A stretch of 64,000 bases of DNA, from contig CM024766.1 of assembly GCA_014218235.1 (NCBI GenBank), positions 73,769,207-73,833,206 on the forward strand. The letters run 5' to 3'. The position numbers and the translations under genes are program-made. Shown here piece after piece: positions 45,692 to 55,346 of the stretch. The stretch is from Colocasia esculenta (Eukaryota; Streptophyta; Magnoliopsida; Alismatales; Araceae). Every line of letters begins with the position of its first letter. The stretch's first letter is position 1. The notes below the pieces were generated by a model, which was not told where the DNA came from, searched no databases, and saw only the letters and a program-made list of their open reading frames with translations.

Positions 45692-48377
45692 TGTAACACG
45701 CCGAAAAATTTTTATTTGTTGAAAAACATGAATAATAAAGTTATTGGACTTAAGCATTAATCTTAAATTGAAATAATTGATATTTGGGAATTATTAGTAT
45801 TAATTAATGTTATCCCAGTGTCGTACTCAGACGTGTGCGCTCCCACAGGGTGACACTGAAAATTTGTAACGAAAACGAAATCTGAGAACACCATAATTTC
45901 CAAAAAAATGTGGAGATATCAGAAATGTAAATATCTGAATTTTTCGACATTCGGATTTTGAGATTAAGTCGACGCAACCATTTTCCGGGTGATTTTTTAC
46001 CTACCATAAAATAAATTCTAAAAATTAAACTAAAGTCACCATAATTTTTAAAACCATCATATTTGTCTATGGTTGAAATTTTAGTACAAACGGACTTTGT
46101 TTTGACATGTTTACATCAAGTCTAATGGACCAGTTGAATTATGGAGTATTTACGATAACCAATTTTTGTGTTTATTTGAGTGCTTACGTGTGAAGCCTTG
46201 AGGAGGCCAGCACACATTAGGATAAGGATGAAACATGAGCTAAACCTCTTACACGAGAGGATTGAGGTGTAAGGGAGTAAGAGGAAACATGAACCAGGTG
46301 TAAGCAGTAGAAACCCAATGGGTTTTACTGTTACACCTGTGCGTGAACGTGTCCCTTTGCATGGGAACTTGGCTTGGCTATAAAAACCATTCCCCTCCCT
46401 TCATACGTACCTTTTCCACACCCTTTGTACCTGCCCTTGTTCTTGTTTCACATACTCCTTGCTGCCAGAAGTGTTGTTGGAGGAGCTGCTGGAGTTCTTG
46501 GCTTCATAGCTACTGCAACTATTTAGGTTTCTGCTCTTATGAAAACTATAGCTACTTCTACCTTGGATTCAACTTCCTATTGATGTTACTGTCGTGGCTA
46601 GCAAACCATCAACCTGGGTGGAAGTTCTTTCTCTACTGGGTTAGACTCTTTTGACAAGAGTACGTGAGAGCTCAGTTGCTTAGTAAGGTAGGATTCATCT
46701 CCCTCTGGTTCAGTTCTGTCCTCCATACGTGACAAGGAATTCTTAATGAACAGATAACTTGTTACACTTGTGATTCTTTGTTTTCCTTCCAGTCATGGTA
46801 GAATTATTCTTGTTGGGAGAGGAACAACTTTGTTCTATTTTAGAAATTGATTCGTATCTTCTTCCTCCACCCTTGATTCATGTTCATGATATAGAGTTCT
46901 GTTAGAAGTCTAAATATCCTTAGAACAGTGTGAGGATTTTTGTTTAGATGGTTGATACTTCAAGTCTTGATTTAGATCCATGAAACACTTTGAGTTTTAG
47001 TGTTTATCTTGTAGGAATCTTTCAACAAACCATTGCTATCAAGATCATACTTCCAGGACTACACTATGTTTAGTTCTAGCTAGACAAGTTTGAGTTGCAA
47101 ACCTCTTGTTCCATCTTGCTTGTTTAGTTTATAAACCACTGTGAGAACTACAATTAGACTCTTCTATTACATATAAATCATGCCTTGATTCATATGTTCC
47201 ATAGTTAGAGTGTTTAGAGTGGATTCAAAGCTCTTTTTGAAAGAAAAATTGACAACTGTCGACAGGCAGACCCTAGCTGTCGACAGCCCAGTCTCCTAGA
47301 ACTTCAACACATCTGGGACTGTGGCTAGCTGTCGACAGTCATCTTGTAGCTGTCGACAGGTAGATACAGAACCAGCAAAACTGAGCTCTGGCTGTGGTTA
47401 TCTGTCGACAGGCCCTTCCTGGATGTCGACAGCTACTATCCTAATTTGCATTTCAGCAACTTTTCATGGTAGAACTCTTGCTTAAACTTCATCCTAATAG
47501 CTTAGCAAGTTACCCCCTTAATTACTTTGGTATCTACTGTCATTCTACTGTAAAGATTACCTACTTGGTGTACCTTACTTACCCTTGAATTATCCTTGAA
47601 GTTGTCAAGTACGAATGGTACTCCATTAAGTCTATTCTCCTATATTTGGTAACCAAGTTCACAAAACATGATCACCTGAGAGTTCATATGCTTGAACACC
47701 ATATGAGATGTGAAGAATGATGATGACATTTATTGGGACCTTGGACCCCCTTGATTAATATGCCTGTGCAAATAGGGCTGGTCCAGTCCTGGGAGGAGCA
47801 CCCAAATTCATTTTTGGACCACGTGGAATGATAGAGGGCATCGGGATGTCTGGCATTGCATCAAATACTTTTTGACTATGGTCATCATAATTTATGTACT
47901 ATGTAATTGTTAAGTGAGCTAATGTTTGAGCTATATACCTAAACATGCCTGTGTTTTATAATCACTGTGTCGAGTTTACTGTTCTGGTATTTGATCATGT
48001 CTCTTTGATATCCGTTTTATCCTTGCCTTGACTATCGTGTAATCACCCTTGAATTATGGATTTGAATTCTACTGAGCTAGTTAGCTCACTATTTCCTACT
48101 CTTTTCAGGTACCTCAGATGGGGGTGAAGTTTAAGGGCATGTGTGCTGAGGGAATGGACGTGTTAAGTCGAGCCATCTTTTACTGTTCTTTTTAAATAAT
48201 ATGAGACAAGATGTATTGAGTAGAGTTTGTTTTTAATTTACTCCTCACTTATTTGTTATGAGGAGTACTTGTATATTAAGACTTCCGCATACCACATTAT
48301 GAATAGACAAATTAATATTACCTTTTGTGCCTATTTTCTGTCACTTCCGATAAATAGCCTTTTGTTAGGACGTGACA
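45692..48377 (+). repeat. 3' LTR of G (complete)
   Basis: 2686 bp, from TGTAACACGCC to GTGACA. TATAAAA at 46379-46385. CTGTCGACAG palindromes lie at 47256-47265, 47277-47286, 47329-47338, 47350-47359 and 47402-47411, plus a variant at 47423-47432. It differs from the 5' LTR by a moderate number of substitutions by eye, indicating an older insertion. Confidence 0.95.
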
Positions 48378-50013
48378 TACTCGGCTTCTGAGGAGGAGCA
48401 CGAGGTGCATCTGAGGATCGTGTTGGAGACATTGCGGATTCACCAACTTTATGCCAAGTTTGATAAATGTGAATTTTGGATGAAGGAGGTGCATTTTCTC
48501 AGACATGTGATCTCAGGTTCAGGTGTGGCAGTGGACCCTGCCAAGGTTAAGGCAGTGTTGTCTTGGGAGCTACCCACATCAGTGTCAGAGATTCACAACT
48601 TTCTGGGTTTGGCAGGCTATTGCAGGAGGTTCATCCAGGACTTTTCCAGGATTGCATGGCCGTTGACCAGATTGACCAGGCTTGAGACCAGATTTTCTTG
48701 GACAGAGGACTGCAAGCAGAGTTTTTAGGAGCTAAAGAGGAGGTTGACTTCAGCACCAGTGTTGGTCTTGCCGTCAGGTAGCGGAGGTTTTGTGGTCTAC
48801 ACAGATGCTTCGAGATCAGGGTTGGGTGCAGTGCTGATGCAGCATGGTGGGGTTGTTGCCTATGCTTCTCAACAGTTGAAGAAGCATGAGGAGAACTACC
48901 CTACCCATGACTTAGAGTTGGCAGCCGTGGTGTTCGCTCTAAAGTTGTGGAGGCACTATTTGTACGGCGAGGCATTCGAGATCTTTACCGACCATCAGAG
49001 TTTGCAGTACATCTTCACTCAAAAGGATTTGAACTTTAGGTAGCACAGATGGATAGAGTACTTTAAGGAGTACGACCTTACCCTCTCGTATCACTCGGGA
49101 AGGTCTAACGTCGTTGTGGATGCTTTGAGCAGGCGTGTTCGCCTGAGTTCATTGATGGTCAAAGAGTGGAAGTTGTTTGAGGACTTGTCTCAGGGAGTTT
49201 TCTGCCCTTCGAGGTATAGAGACCGTGCAGTGATGACCATTTTGTTAGTTCACCTATCAGTGTACCATCAGGTGCTGGAGGCACAACAGGCAGATTCAGA
49301 GTTGGCAGATATCTTCCAGATGCCAGATGTTGAGCTGGACGAGGATAGTGAGGTCAGATTCAGAGGTAGATTGTACGTTCCCTATGATGCACGGAAAGTG
49401 CTATTATCAGAGGCACACCAGTCGAGGTATGTTTTTCATCCTGGTTCTACCAATATGTACCATAATCTGAAGAGGTTCTTTTGGTGGCCAGGGATGAAGA
49501 GGGGCGTGGCAGAGTTTGTCGCTCGTTGCCTTACCTGTCAGCAGGTGAAGGCAAAGCATCGGTATCCTGGTGGTAAGCTACAGCCGTTGCCCATTCTCGA
49601 GTGGAAGTGGGATGACATCACCATGGATTTTGTGGTTGGTTTGCCCCGTACTCCGCAGAGGCATGATGGTATTTGGGTGATTGTGGATAGGTTGACGAAG
49701 TCAGCGCACTTCCTTCCCATCAGGATGTCTTGGTTAGTGGACAGGCTTGCCAGATTATATGTGGACTGAGTTATTCCGTTGCACGGGACCCCAATTTCTA
49801 TTGTTTCTGACAGCGATCTGAGGTTTACTTCGGGGTTTTGGTGAAGTTTGTAGAAAGCCCTTGGCACAGAGTTGAGACTCAGTTCAGTGTACCACCCACA
49901 GTCAAATGGTCAGTCAGAGAGGACTATATAGAGTTTGGAGGATATGTTGAGAGCTTATTGCTTAGACTGGGGTGGCACTTGGGAGTCCCACCTTCCGATG
50001 GTAGAGTTTGGAG
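48378..50013 (+). pseudogene. pol: pol of older Ty3 element H: RT end, RNase H, integrase fragment
   Basis: It starts mid-RT with YSASEEEHEVHLR, right after the 3' LTR of G, so the upstream half lies left of the window. RT end (FLGLAGYCRRF), RNase H (YTDASRSGLGAV, DLELAAVVFALKLWRHYLYG), the integrase finger (HHxxCxxC type around CLTCQQVKAKH), MDFVVGLPRT and SDLRFTSGF are visible in one frame. Stops: TAG 48726, TAG 49041 (both at usual Gln positions), TGA 49767 and others up to 49920. The integrase ends abruptly at HLPMVEF (about 50010), joined to sequence of D. The chromodomain and 3' end are missing. Confidence 0.92.
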
Positions 50014-51184
50014 GATTTTTTAGTTCTTTTACAACAACCTTATGCTTATTATATAGTTCATTAAAGACTTCTTCTAAGTCTTCAGACTCTGACCCTGAAT
50101 TTGTGCAAGAGTCAAAAGAAGGTTCAGAGAGTACCTCATTTAGTCCCACCATGAGGGCTAGATTTACCTGCTCCTTTTCGGAATCTGAGCTTGATGATTC
50201 TGAGCATGTGGTCTCTTCATTTTCCCAAGCAGCCGCCATAGCTTTTCTTTTAAATTTCTTGTGCTGCTTCTTGAGCTTTTCGGTTTGACCATTCTTCTTT
50301 AACCTTGGACAATCTGGTCTCAGATGTCCAGGTTTTCTGCATTCATAGCAGACTGGTTCCTTTTCTTTCTTTTCTTTCTTTTGAATCCTTCTTGATCCAT
50401 TTTTCTTCTTCTTGAGAATTTTATGAAGCTTGGACAATACTTCATCCATATTACAATCTTCAGAATCTACATCCTGGGAACTAGAAGAAGAGATGGAAGG
50501 AGCGGCTACAACTTTAAGAGCGTTAGTGCATTTCATTTTAGATGAACTTTCAGATAATCGCTCCATATTTATTTCATGTGCCATGAGAGAACCTATCAGA
50601 TTATCAATCGATAATTTGGTCAAGTCATGGGCTTCTTCTATGGCCGTTACCTTAGGTGTCCATGAAATAGTTAAGGACCTAAGTATTTTTCTAACGGTTT
50701 CTTCATTGGAAAGAGTTTTACCAAGAGAATTTAAGCCTACTACTATGCTTGAAAATCTATTATACATAGTAGTAATGTTTTCGCTTGGAAGCATTTTAAA
50801 TTGTTCATATTGTGAAACAAGAATATCTATTCTAGTTTGTTTCACTTTATCCGTTCCTTCATAAGTTATCTGCAGTTTATCCCAAATTTCTTTAGCAGAT
50901 TTGCATGCAGACACTCTACTAAATTCTCTTTTGGATAAGGCACAACATAAGTAGTTCTTAGCTTTAAAGTTTAAAGATAATTTACTTTTATCAGCAGGTG
51001 TAATGGCAGTAGTGCCTTCAATAGGAACAATAACAAAATCACCTACCTCAATTACCTGCCACAGATCAAAGTCTGTGCCTCGAATGAAGCATTCCATTCT
51101 CATCTTCCAATATTGATAATCTTCTCCGTCAAAGAATGGAGGTCTGGTGACTGATTGACCTTCAGCATATCCTTGAGCTGCCAT
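50014..51184 (-). pseudogene. gag: gag of D, second copy, C-terminally truncated
   Basis: It starts at ATG 51184 and is the same as the complete copy 4099 bp away except for about three substitutions by eye. It includes the N-terminal block, LIGSLMAHEINMER and the first zinc knuckle CYECRKPGHLRPDC. Homology stops after VVKELKN (about residue 390), where it runs into H integrase sequence read backwards. The frame stays open for a further 19 foreign codons to 49955. Confidence 0.92.
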
Positions 51185-51233
51185 GGATCTTTGCTCTAAG
51201 ATCGTTGGATCTTCTTTGAATGATCAGAGATCC

Positions 51234-51245
51234 TCTCTGATACCA
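51234..51245 (-). promoter_or_regulatory. Primer-binding site of D, internal unit
   Basis: On the minus strand TGGTATCAGAGA, matching initiator tRNA-Met except the last base. It lies two bases from the LTR end. Confidence 0.85.
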
Positions 51246-51247
51246 CT

Positions 51248-52999
51248 TGTTGGCCCTTTTGGTACGGCAGCAAGCTAACCTAGAGGGGGGGTGAATAGGT
51301 TTTTCTGAAATCTGAAATAGAATCTTAAACACAGAAAATAACACTTGAAGGTTTGGTTAGTTCAGTGTGATAGAGAGTGCAGTGCGGAAGCAAATAAACA
51401 ATCACACAAGGACACAGGAGATTTATCCTGGTTCGGCCCTTCCCACATGGAAGTCCTACGTCCAGTCCCCAAGCAAACTCTTGGGATTTCACTAACCAAG
51501 GGTACAGTCCCCCTTATGGACCTTACAACACCCTGGATCCCCCACCAGGTCTTCTTCTCTTTCTCGGGCAAGAAGGCAGCCCACTTCTCTTACAGGTAAA
51601 GAAGCCAACCTCCTGGAACAAACCCCAGTGCGGTTCTGCTAGACACAAACCCCTAGCTGGGTTGACAACTGGTACAAACCCCAGTTAGGTTCTGCTAGAC
51701 ACCAACCCCTAGCTGGGTTAACAACTGGTACAAACCCCAGTTAGGTTCTGCTAGACACCAACCCCTAGCTGGGTTAACAACTGTATACAGTCCTACAGCT
51801 GGACACAGATCTTTCTTAGAAAGATCAGACTGAGAGACCTTACAAGATGAACACTCATGTAAAGCTCACAGTCCCAAACTCTCCCCAGATATACAATGAG
51901 CTCGGAGAGAAACAGAAGAGAGAAAAGAAGACAGAAAGCTTGGAAGCTTGAATGCTTGAGACGCTTGATTGCTTCTTCTTGGCTCGGGCTCTTTCTCTCT
52001 TTCCTTGAGTGTATGTGGCGTGAAGGTGCTTCTCACAGATGTACACTCCTTCAAAGATATTCAAGAAAAGGCTCTTAAGTTCTTCAGCAATGCTCCATCT
52101 TTTATATTGAGCAGCTTTAGAATAGATCCGTTGAAGAGATCCGTTGGAGTTCTAGCCGTTGCTCATCTCCTCTTCATTTGTCTTAATTAGACTCCGATGG
52201 TCTTCGATGTCTGTGAGCATAGAAGAGAGTGTTAGCATAAAAGAGTGTTTATGATAAACGATGCATGGTACTGTGCTTCTGCTAACATACTGAAAATAGA
52301 GGTCATATCTTTTTGACAAGACTCTGAAATATGCATGCAGCTTTTTGTCAGAAGATATTTGACTTTTCATTTAAGCGCCAGGCATATTTGAAATATAAAG
52401 GCAATCTGTGTTTGAACAGAATCCATGAAGAAATCGTTATGAGCATGACTTATGAAATCGTTATGGGAACGATTTCTTAACAAATCGTTGTGCTCACTTA
52501 GCAAGTCGTTGCGCTCACTTATAGAATCGTTATGAGATCGATTTCTTACCAAATCAATGTGCTTTAAAGAAGAAATCGTTGCGAACACTTATGAAATCGT
52601 TATGGCATCTACTTCTTGCGCTTTACAGAAGAAATCGTTGCGAACACTTATGAAATCGTTATGGCATCGACTTCTTGGAAAATCATTTCGGCCACTTAAG
52701 GAATCGTTATGGGAACGACTTCTTATCAAATCAATACGCTCAAAGAAGAAATCGTTATGGCATCGACTTCTTAGCAAATCGTTGCGGCGCTTGATACTTT
52801 GGCACTTTAAACAGAAATCGATGTATATTGATTAAACATCGATTTTATCATTTTAGTGCGCCAAATATTGCATCAATGAAAGACTTAGCATTTTGCTATG
52901 GGATTGATGCGACACAGATGAAACAAAAATATTCATTATGTTATCATCATAAGTTTTGTTATCACCAAAATACAAGAACAGCCATAGAGTGGTTCAACA
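51248..52999 (-). repeat. Middle LTR of D
   Basis: 1752 bp, about a dozen differences by eye from the right LTR. It serves as 3' LTR of the complete unit and 5' LTR of the truncated one. It contains a 3 x 56-bp tandem repeat (51618-51785), an AACGATTT-type array (52431-52850, read as AAATCGTT on the plus strand) and a minus-strand TATA box (52099-52106). Confidence 0.93.
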
Positions 53000-53399
53000 A
53001 TCTCCCCCTTTTTGGTGATGACAAAATTTATGCGAATTTTCTGATAGGGATAATCATGAAACGCTTTAAATCATGAAAACATGCAGAATTAAATCTTGAA
53101 ACATGCAGAGACATACAGAAAATTCATAGTGCATACATACTCTCCCCCTTTTTGTCACTAACCAAAAAGGAAGGATCTTACCATGCATTTCTCTCCCCCT
53201 TAGAGAGAACTTCTTACCATAGAGGGGTTCAACAATAATAGATATTCAATGAATAACTTCCCCTTAGTGAAGGCTCCCCCTGAGTATGAGACTCCCCCTT
53301 AGTCTGTGCTCCCCCTGAGCATGAGAGACTCCACCTGAATGAAACTTGAAAATAATTATTAGTAATATTTAAAATTTACGAATAAATTAATGACTACTC
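53000..53399 (-). other. D region with seven polypurine tracts; pol and ORF3 deleted
   Basis: On the minus strand there are seven AAGGGGGAG-like tracts, seen on the plus strand as CTCCCCCTT near 53001, 53152, 53192, 53259, 53272, 53290 and 53308. The one at 53001-53013 abuts the LTR. The 53340-53400 stretch is AT-rich and joins the pol remnant, so it probably holds the deletion junction. Confidence 0.7.
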
Positions 53400-53481
53400 C
53401 CTCTTCAGATATGAGATGGATGAAGAGTTGGCAGTCTTCAGTGCCTTGAGCATCCTTTGTTCCTGATGCCCCAAGGCTATC
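53400..53481 (-). pseudogene. pol: pol start remnant of D
   Basis: About 80 bp aligns with the first codons of pol in A and C: shared GCATC, TGCTCAAGGCAC and CATC...TGAAGA blocks. The protease Asp-Ser-Gly motif is not readable. It ends at the AT-rich junction near 53400. Everything downstream in pol is missing. Confidence 0.55.
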
Positions 53482-53510
53482 CTGCAAATGAGCTACTCAG
53501 AAGTAGGTAC
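53482..53510 (-). other. GT...AG interval after gag of D (29 nt)
   Basis: On the minus strand it begins GTACCTACTTCTG after the Trp codon of IIW and ends GCTCATTTGCAG. Length 29 nt, 2 mod 3, at the same place as in A, B and C. The gag stop (TAG) lies inside. Confidence 0.58.
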
Positions 53511-55283
53511 CCAAATAATTTTGGGTCCTTGATCGTTAGATGCATAAAAATAGCCTTTAGGTATCCAAACTAGGTGCTTAGTTGTGCAGGTGTTCACAGT
53601 GTGTCCTAGTTTATTGCAATGAGAGCAGCAGTGAATATAATTTGTTTTGCAGTTCTTATTGCCTTTGTGATGCAAGGTTGGATCATAATTTTTAGAAACC
53701 TTTTTCTTTTGATAAAGCTTGGTTGTTTCAGGTTCCTTTTTCTGAGACATTTTGGTTTCTTTTACAAATTTTGGTAAAGGATATTTTCCTGAGTTGATTA
53801 CTTGTTTTCCTTTTTCTGGAGGTGTATAACCAAGCCCTTGTTTGTCATTTCCAGATTTTGATCCTTTTAAGCATAGGGCTAGAGATGTTTTTCCTTTAGT
53901 TAATTTACTAACTGATTCTTTTAAATAGAGATTTTCTTCAGTTAGAGTTTTTAATTTTTCTTCTAACTCTAGCTTCTCTTTGTTCTTGCTTTTCAAATCT
54001 TCATTTAAAATATAATTTTTATCTTTATATTCTTTTAATTGTTCTTCTAGTTGTTCCATTTCTGATTTAAGATCAGAATTAGTGTTTTCTAAACAGGTAA
54101 GGTTGCTCTTGAGATTTTTTAGTTCTTTTACAACAACCTTATGCTTATTATATAGTTCATTAAAGACTTCTTCTAAGTCTTCAGACTCTGACCCTGAATT
54201 TGTGCAAGAGTCAAAAGAAGGTTCACAGAGTACCTCATTTAGTCCCACCATGAGGGCTAGATTTACCTGCTCCTTTTCGGAATCTGAGCTTGATGATTCT
54301 GAGCATGTGGTCTCTTCATTTTCCCAAGCAGCCGCCATAGCTTTTCTTTTAAATTTCTTGTGCTGCTTCTTGAGCTTTTCGGTTTGACCATTCTTCTTTA
54401 ACCTTGGACAATCTGGTCTCAGATGTCCAGGTTTTCTGCATTCATAGCAGACTGGTTCCTTTTCTTTCTTTTCTTTCTTTTGAATCCTTCTTGATCCATT
54501 TTTCTTCTTCTTGAGAATTTTCTGAAGCTTGGACAATACTTCATCCATATTACAGTCTTCAGAATCTACATCCTGGGAACTAGAAGAAGAGATGGAAGGA
54601 GCGGCTACAACTTTAAGAGCGTTAGTGCATTTCATTTTAGATGAACTTTCAGATAATCGCTCCATATTTATTTCATGTGCCATGAGAGAACCTATCAGAT
54701 TATCAATCGATAATTTGGTCAAGTCATGGGCTTCTTCTATGGCCGTTACCTTAGGTGTCCATGAAATAGTTAAGGACCTAAGTATTTTTCTAACGGTTTC
54801 TTCATTGGAAAGAGTTTTACCAAGAGAATTTAAGCCTACTACTATGCTTGAAAATCTATTATACATAGTAGTAATGTTTTCGCTTGGAAGCATTTTAAAT
54901 TGTTCATATTGTGAAACAAGAATATCTATTCTAGTTTGTTTCACTTTATCCGTTCCTTCATAAGTTATCTGCAGTTTATCCCAAATTTCTTTAGCAGATT
55001 TGCATGCAGACACTCTACTAAATTCTCTTTTGGATAAGGCACAACATAAGTAGTTCTTAGCTTTAAAGTTTAAAGATAATTTACTTTTATCAGCAGGTGT
55101 AATGGCAGTAGTGCCTTCAATAGGAACAATAACAAAATCACCTACCTCAATTACCTGCCACAGATCAAAGTCTGTGCCTCGAATGAAGCATTCCATTCTC
55201 ATCTTCCAATATTGATAATCTTCTCCGTCAAAGAATGGAGGTCTGGTGACTGATTGACCTTCAGCATATCCTTGAGCTGCCAT
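53493..55283 (-). CDS. gag: gag of D, complete 596-aa capsid protein
   Basis: One uninterrupted frame from ATG 55283 (MAAQGYAEGQSV) to TAG 53493. Domains: N-terminal copia Gag block with RPPFFDGEDYQYWKMRM (residues about 14-32), the CKSAKEIWDKLQITYEGTDK region (about 95-115), LIGSLMAHEINMERL (about 197-211), basic stretch, CCHC zinc knuckle CYECRKPGHLRPDC (about 278-291), acidic segment, long coiled coil (about 385-480), YTPPEKG and PLPKFV region, second knuckle CCSHCNKLGHTVNTC (about 551-565) and the end IIWVPTSE. It would assemble virus-like particles. It is the only intact Gag in the window, yet its element lacks pol. Intactness may simply reflect youth. Confidence 0.92.
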   Translation of the reverse strand: MAAQGYAEGQSVTRPPFFDGEDYQYWKMRMECFIRGTDFDLWQVIEVGDFVIVPIEGTTAITPADKSKLSLNFKAKNYLCCALSKREFSRVSACKSAKEIWDKLQITYEGTDKVKQTRIDILVSQYEQFKMLPSENITTMYNRFSSIVVGLNSLGKTLSNEETVRKILRSLTISWTPKVTAIEEAHDLTKLSIDNLIGSLMAHEINMERLSESSSKMKCTNALKVVAAPSISSSSSQDVDSEDCNMDEVLSKLQKILKKKKNGSRRIQKKEKKEKEPVCYECRKPGHLRPDCPRLKKNGQTEKLKKQHKKFKRKAMAAAWENEETTCSESSSSDSEKEQVNLALMVGLNEVLCEPSFDSCTNSGSESEDLEEVFNELYNKHKVVVKELKNLKSNLTCLENTNSDLKSEMEQLEEQLKEYKDKNYILNEDLKSKNKEKLELEEKLKTLTEENLYLKESVSKLTKGKTSLALCLKGSKSGNDKQGLGYTPPEKGKQVINSGKYPLPKFVKETKMSQKKEPETTKLYQKKKVSKNYDPTLHHKGNKNCKTNYIHCCSHCNKLGHTVNTCTTKHLVWIPKGYFYASNDQGPKIIWVPTSE

Positions 55284-55332
55284 GGATCTTTGCTCTAAGA
55301 TCGTTGGATCTTCTTTGAATGATCAGAGATCC

Positions 55333-55344
55333 TCTCTGATACCA
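55333..55344 (-). promoter_or_regulatory. Primer-binding site of D, complete unit
   Basis: Minus-strand TGGTATCAGAGA lies two bases from the LTR end at 55347. Confidence 0.87.
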
Positions 55345-55346
55345 CT

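Larger units (their letters stand above)
1..48377 (+). mobile_element. Ty3 chromovirus-like retrotransposon G, hosting elements A, B and C
   Basis: Two long direct repeats (1-2576 and 45692-48377) flank a tRNA-Met primer site, a small extra ORF, gag, pol and a polypurine tract. The pol order is protease, RT, RNase H, integrase, with a chromodomain-like tail, which is the Ty3 order. Tail sequences of the VHDIFHVSMLRKY and EEATWE type point to the Tekay/Del branch of chromoviruses (family knowledge). The window begins inside the 5' LTR: base 1 aligns with 45802. The element is interrupted at 4038 by copia element A and resumes at about 41974. It sits inside the RT of another Ty3 element, which resumes at 48378. 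The left target-site flank lies outside the window. Confidence 0.93.

Noticed and set aside
50105..50288. Plus-strand ORFs over the D gag (50014-51000 and 54082-54963)
   Set aside because: They mirror gag on the opposite strand, are rich in Ser from antisense acidic codons and show no domain.
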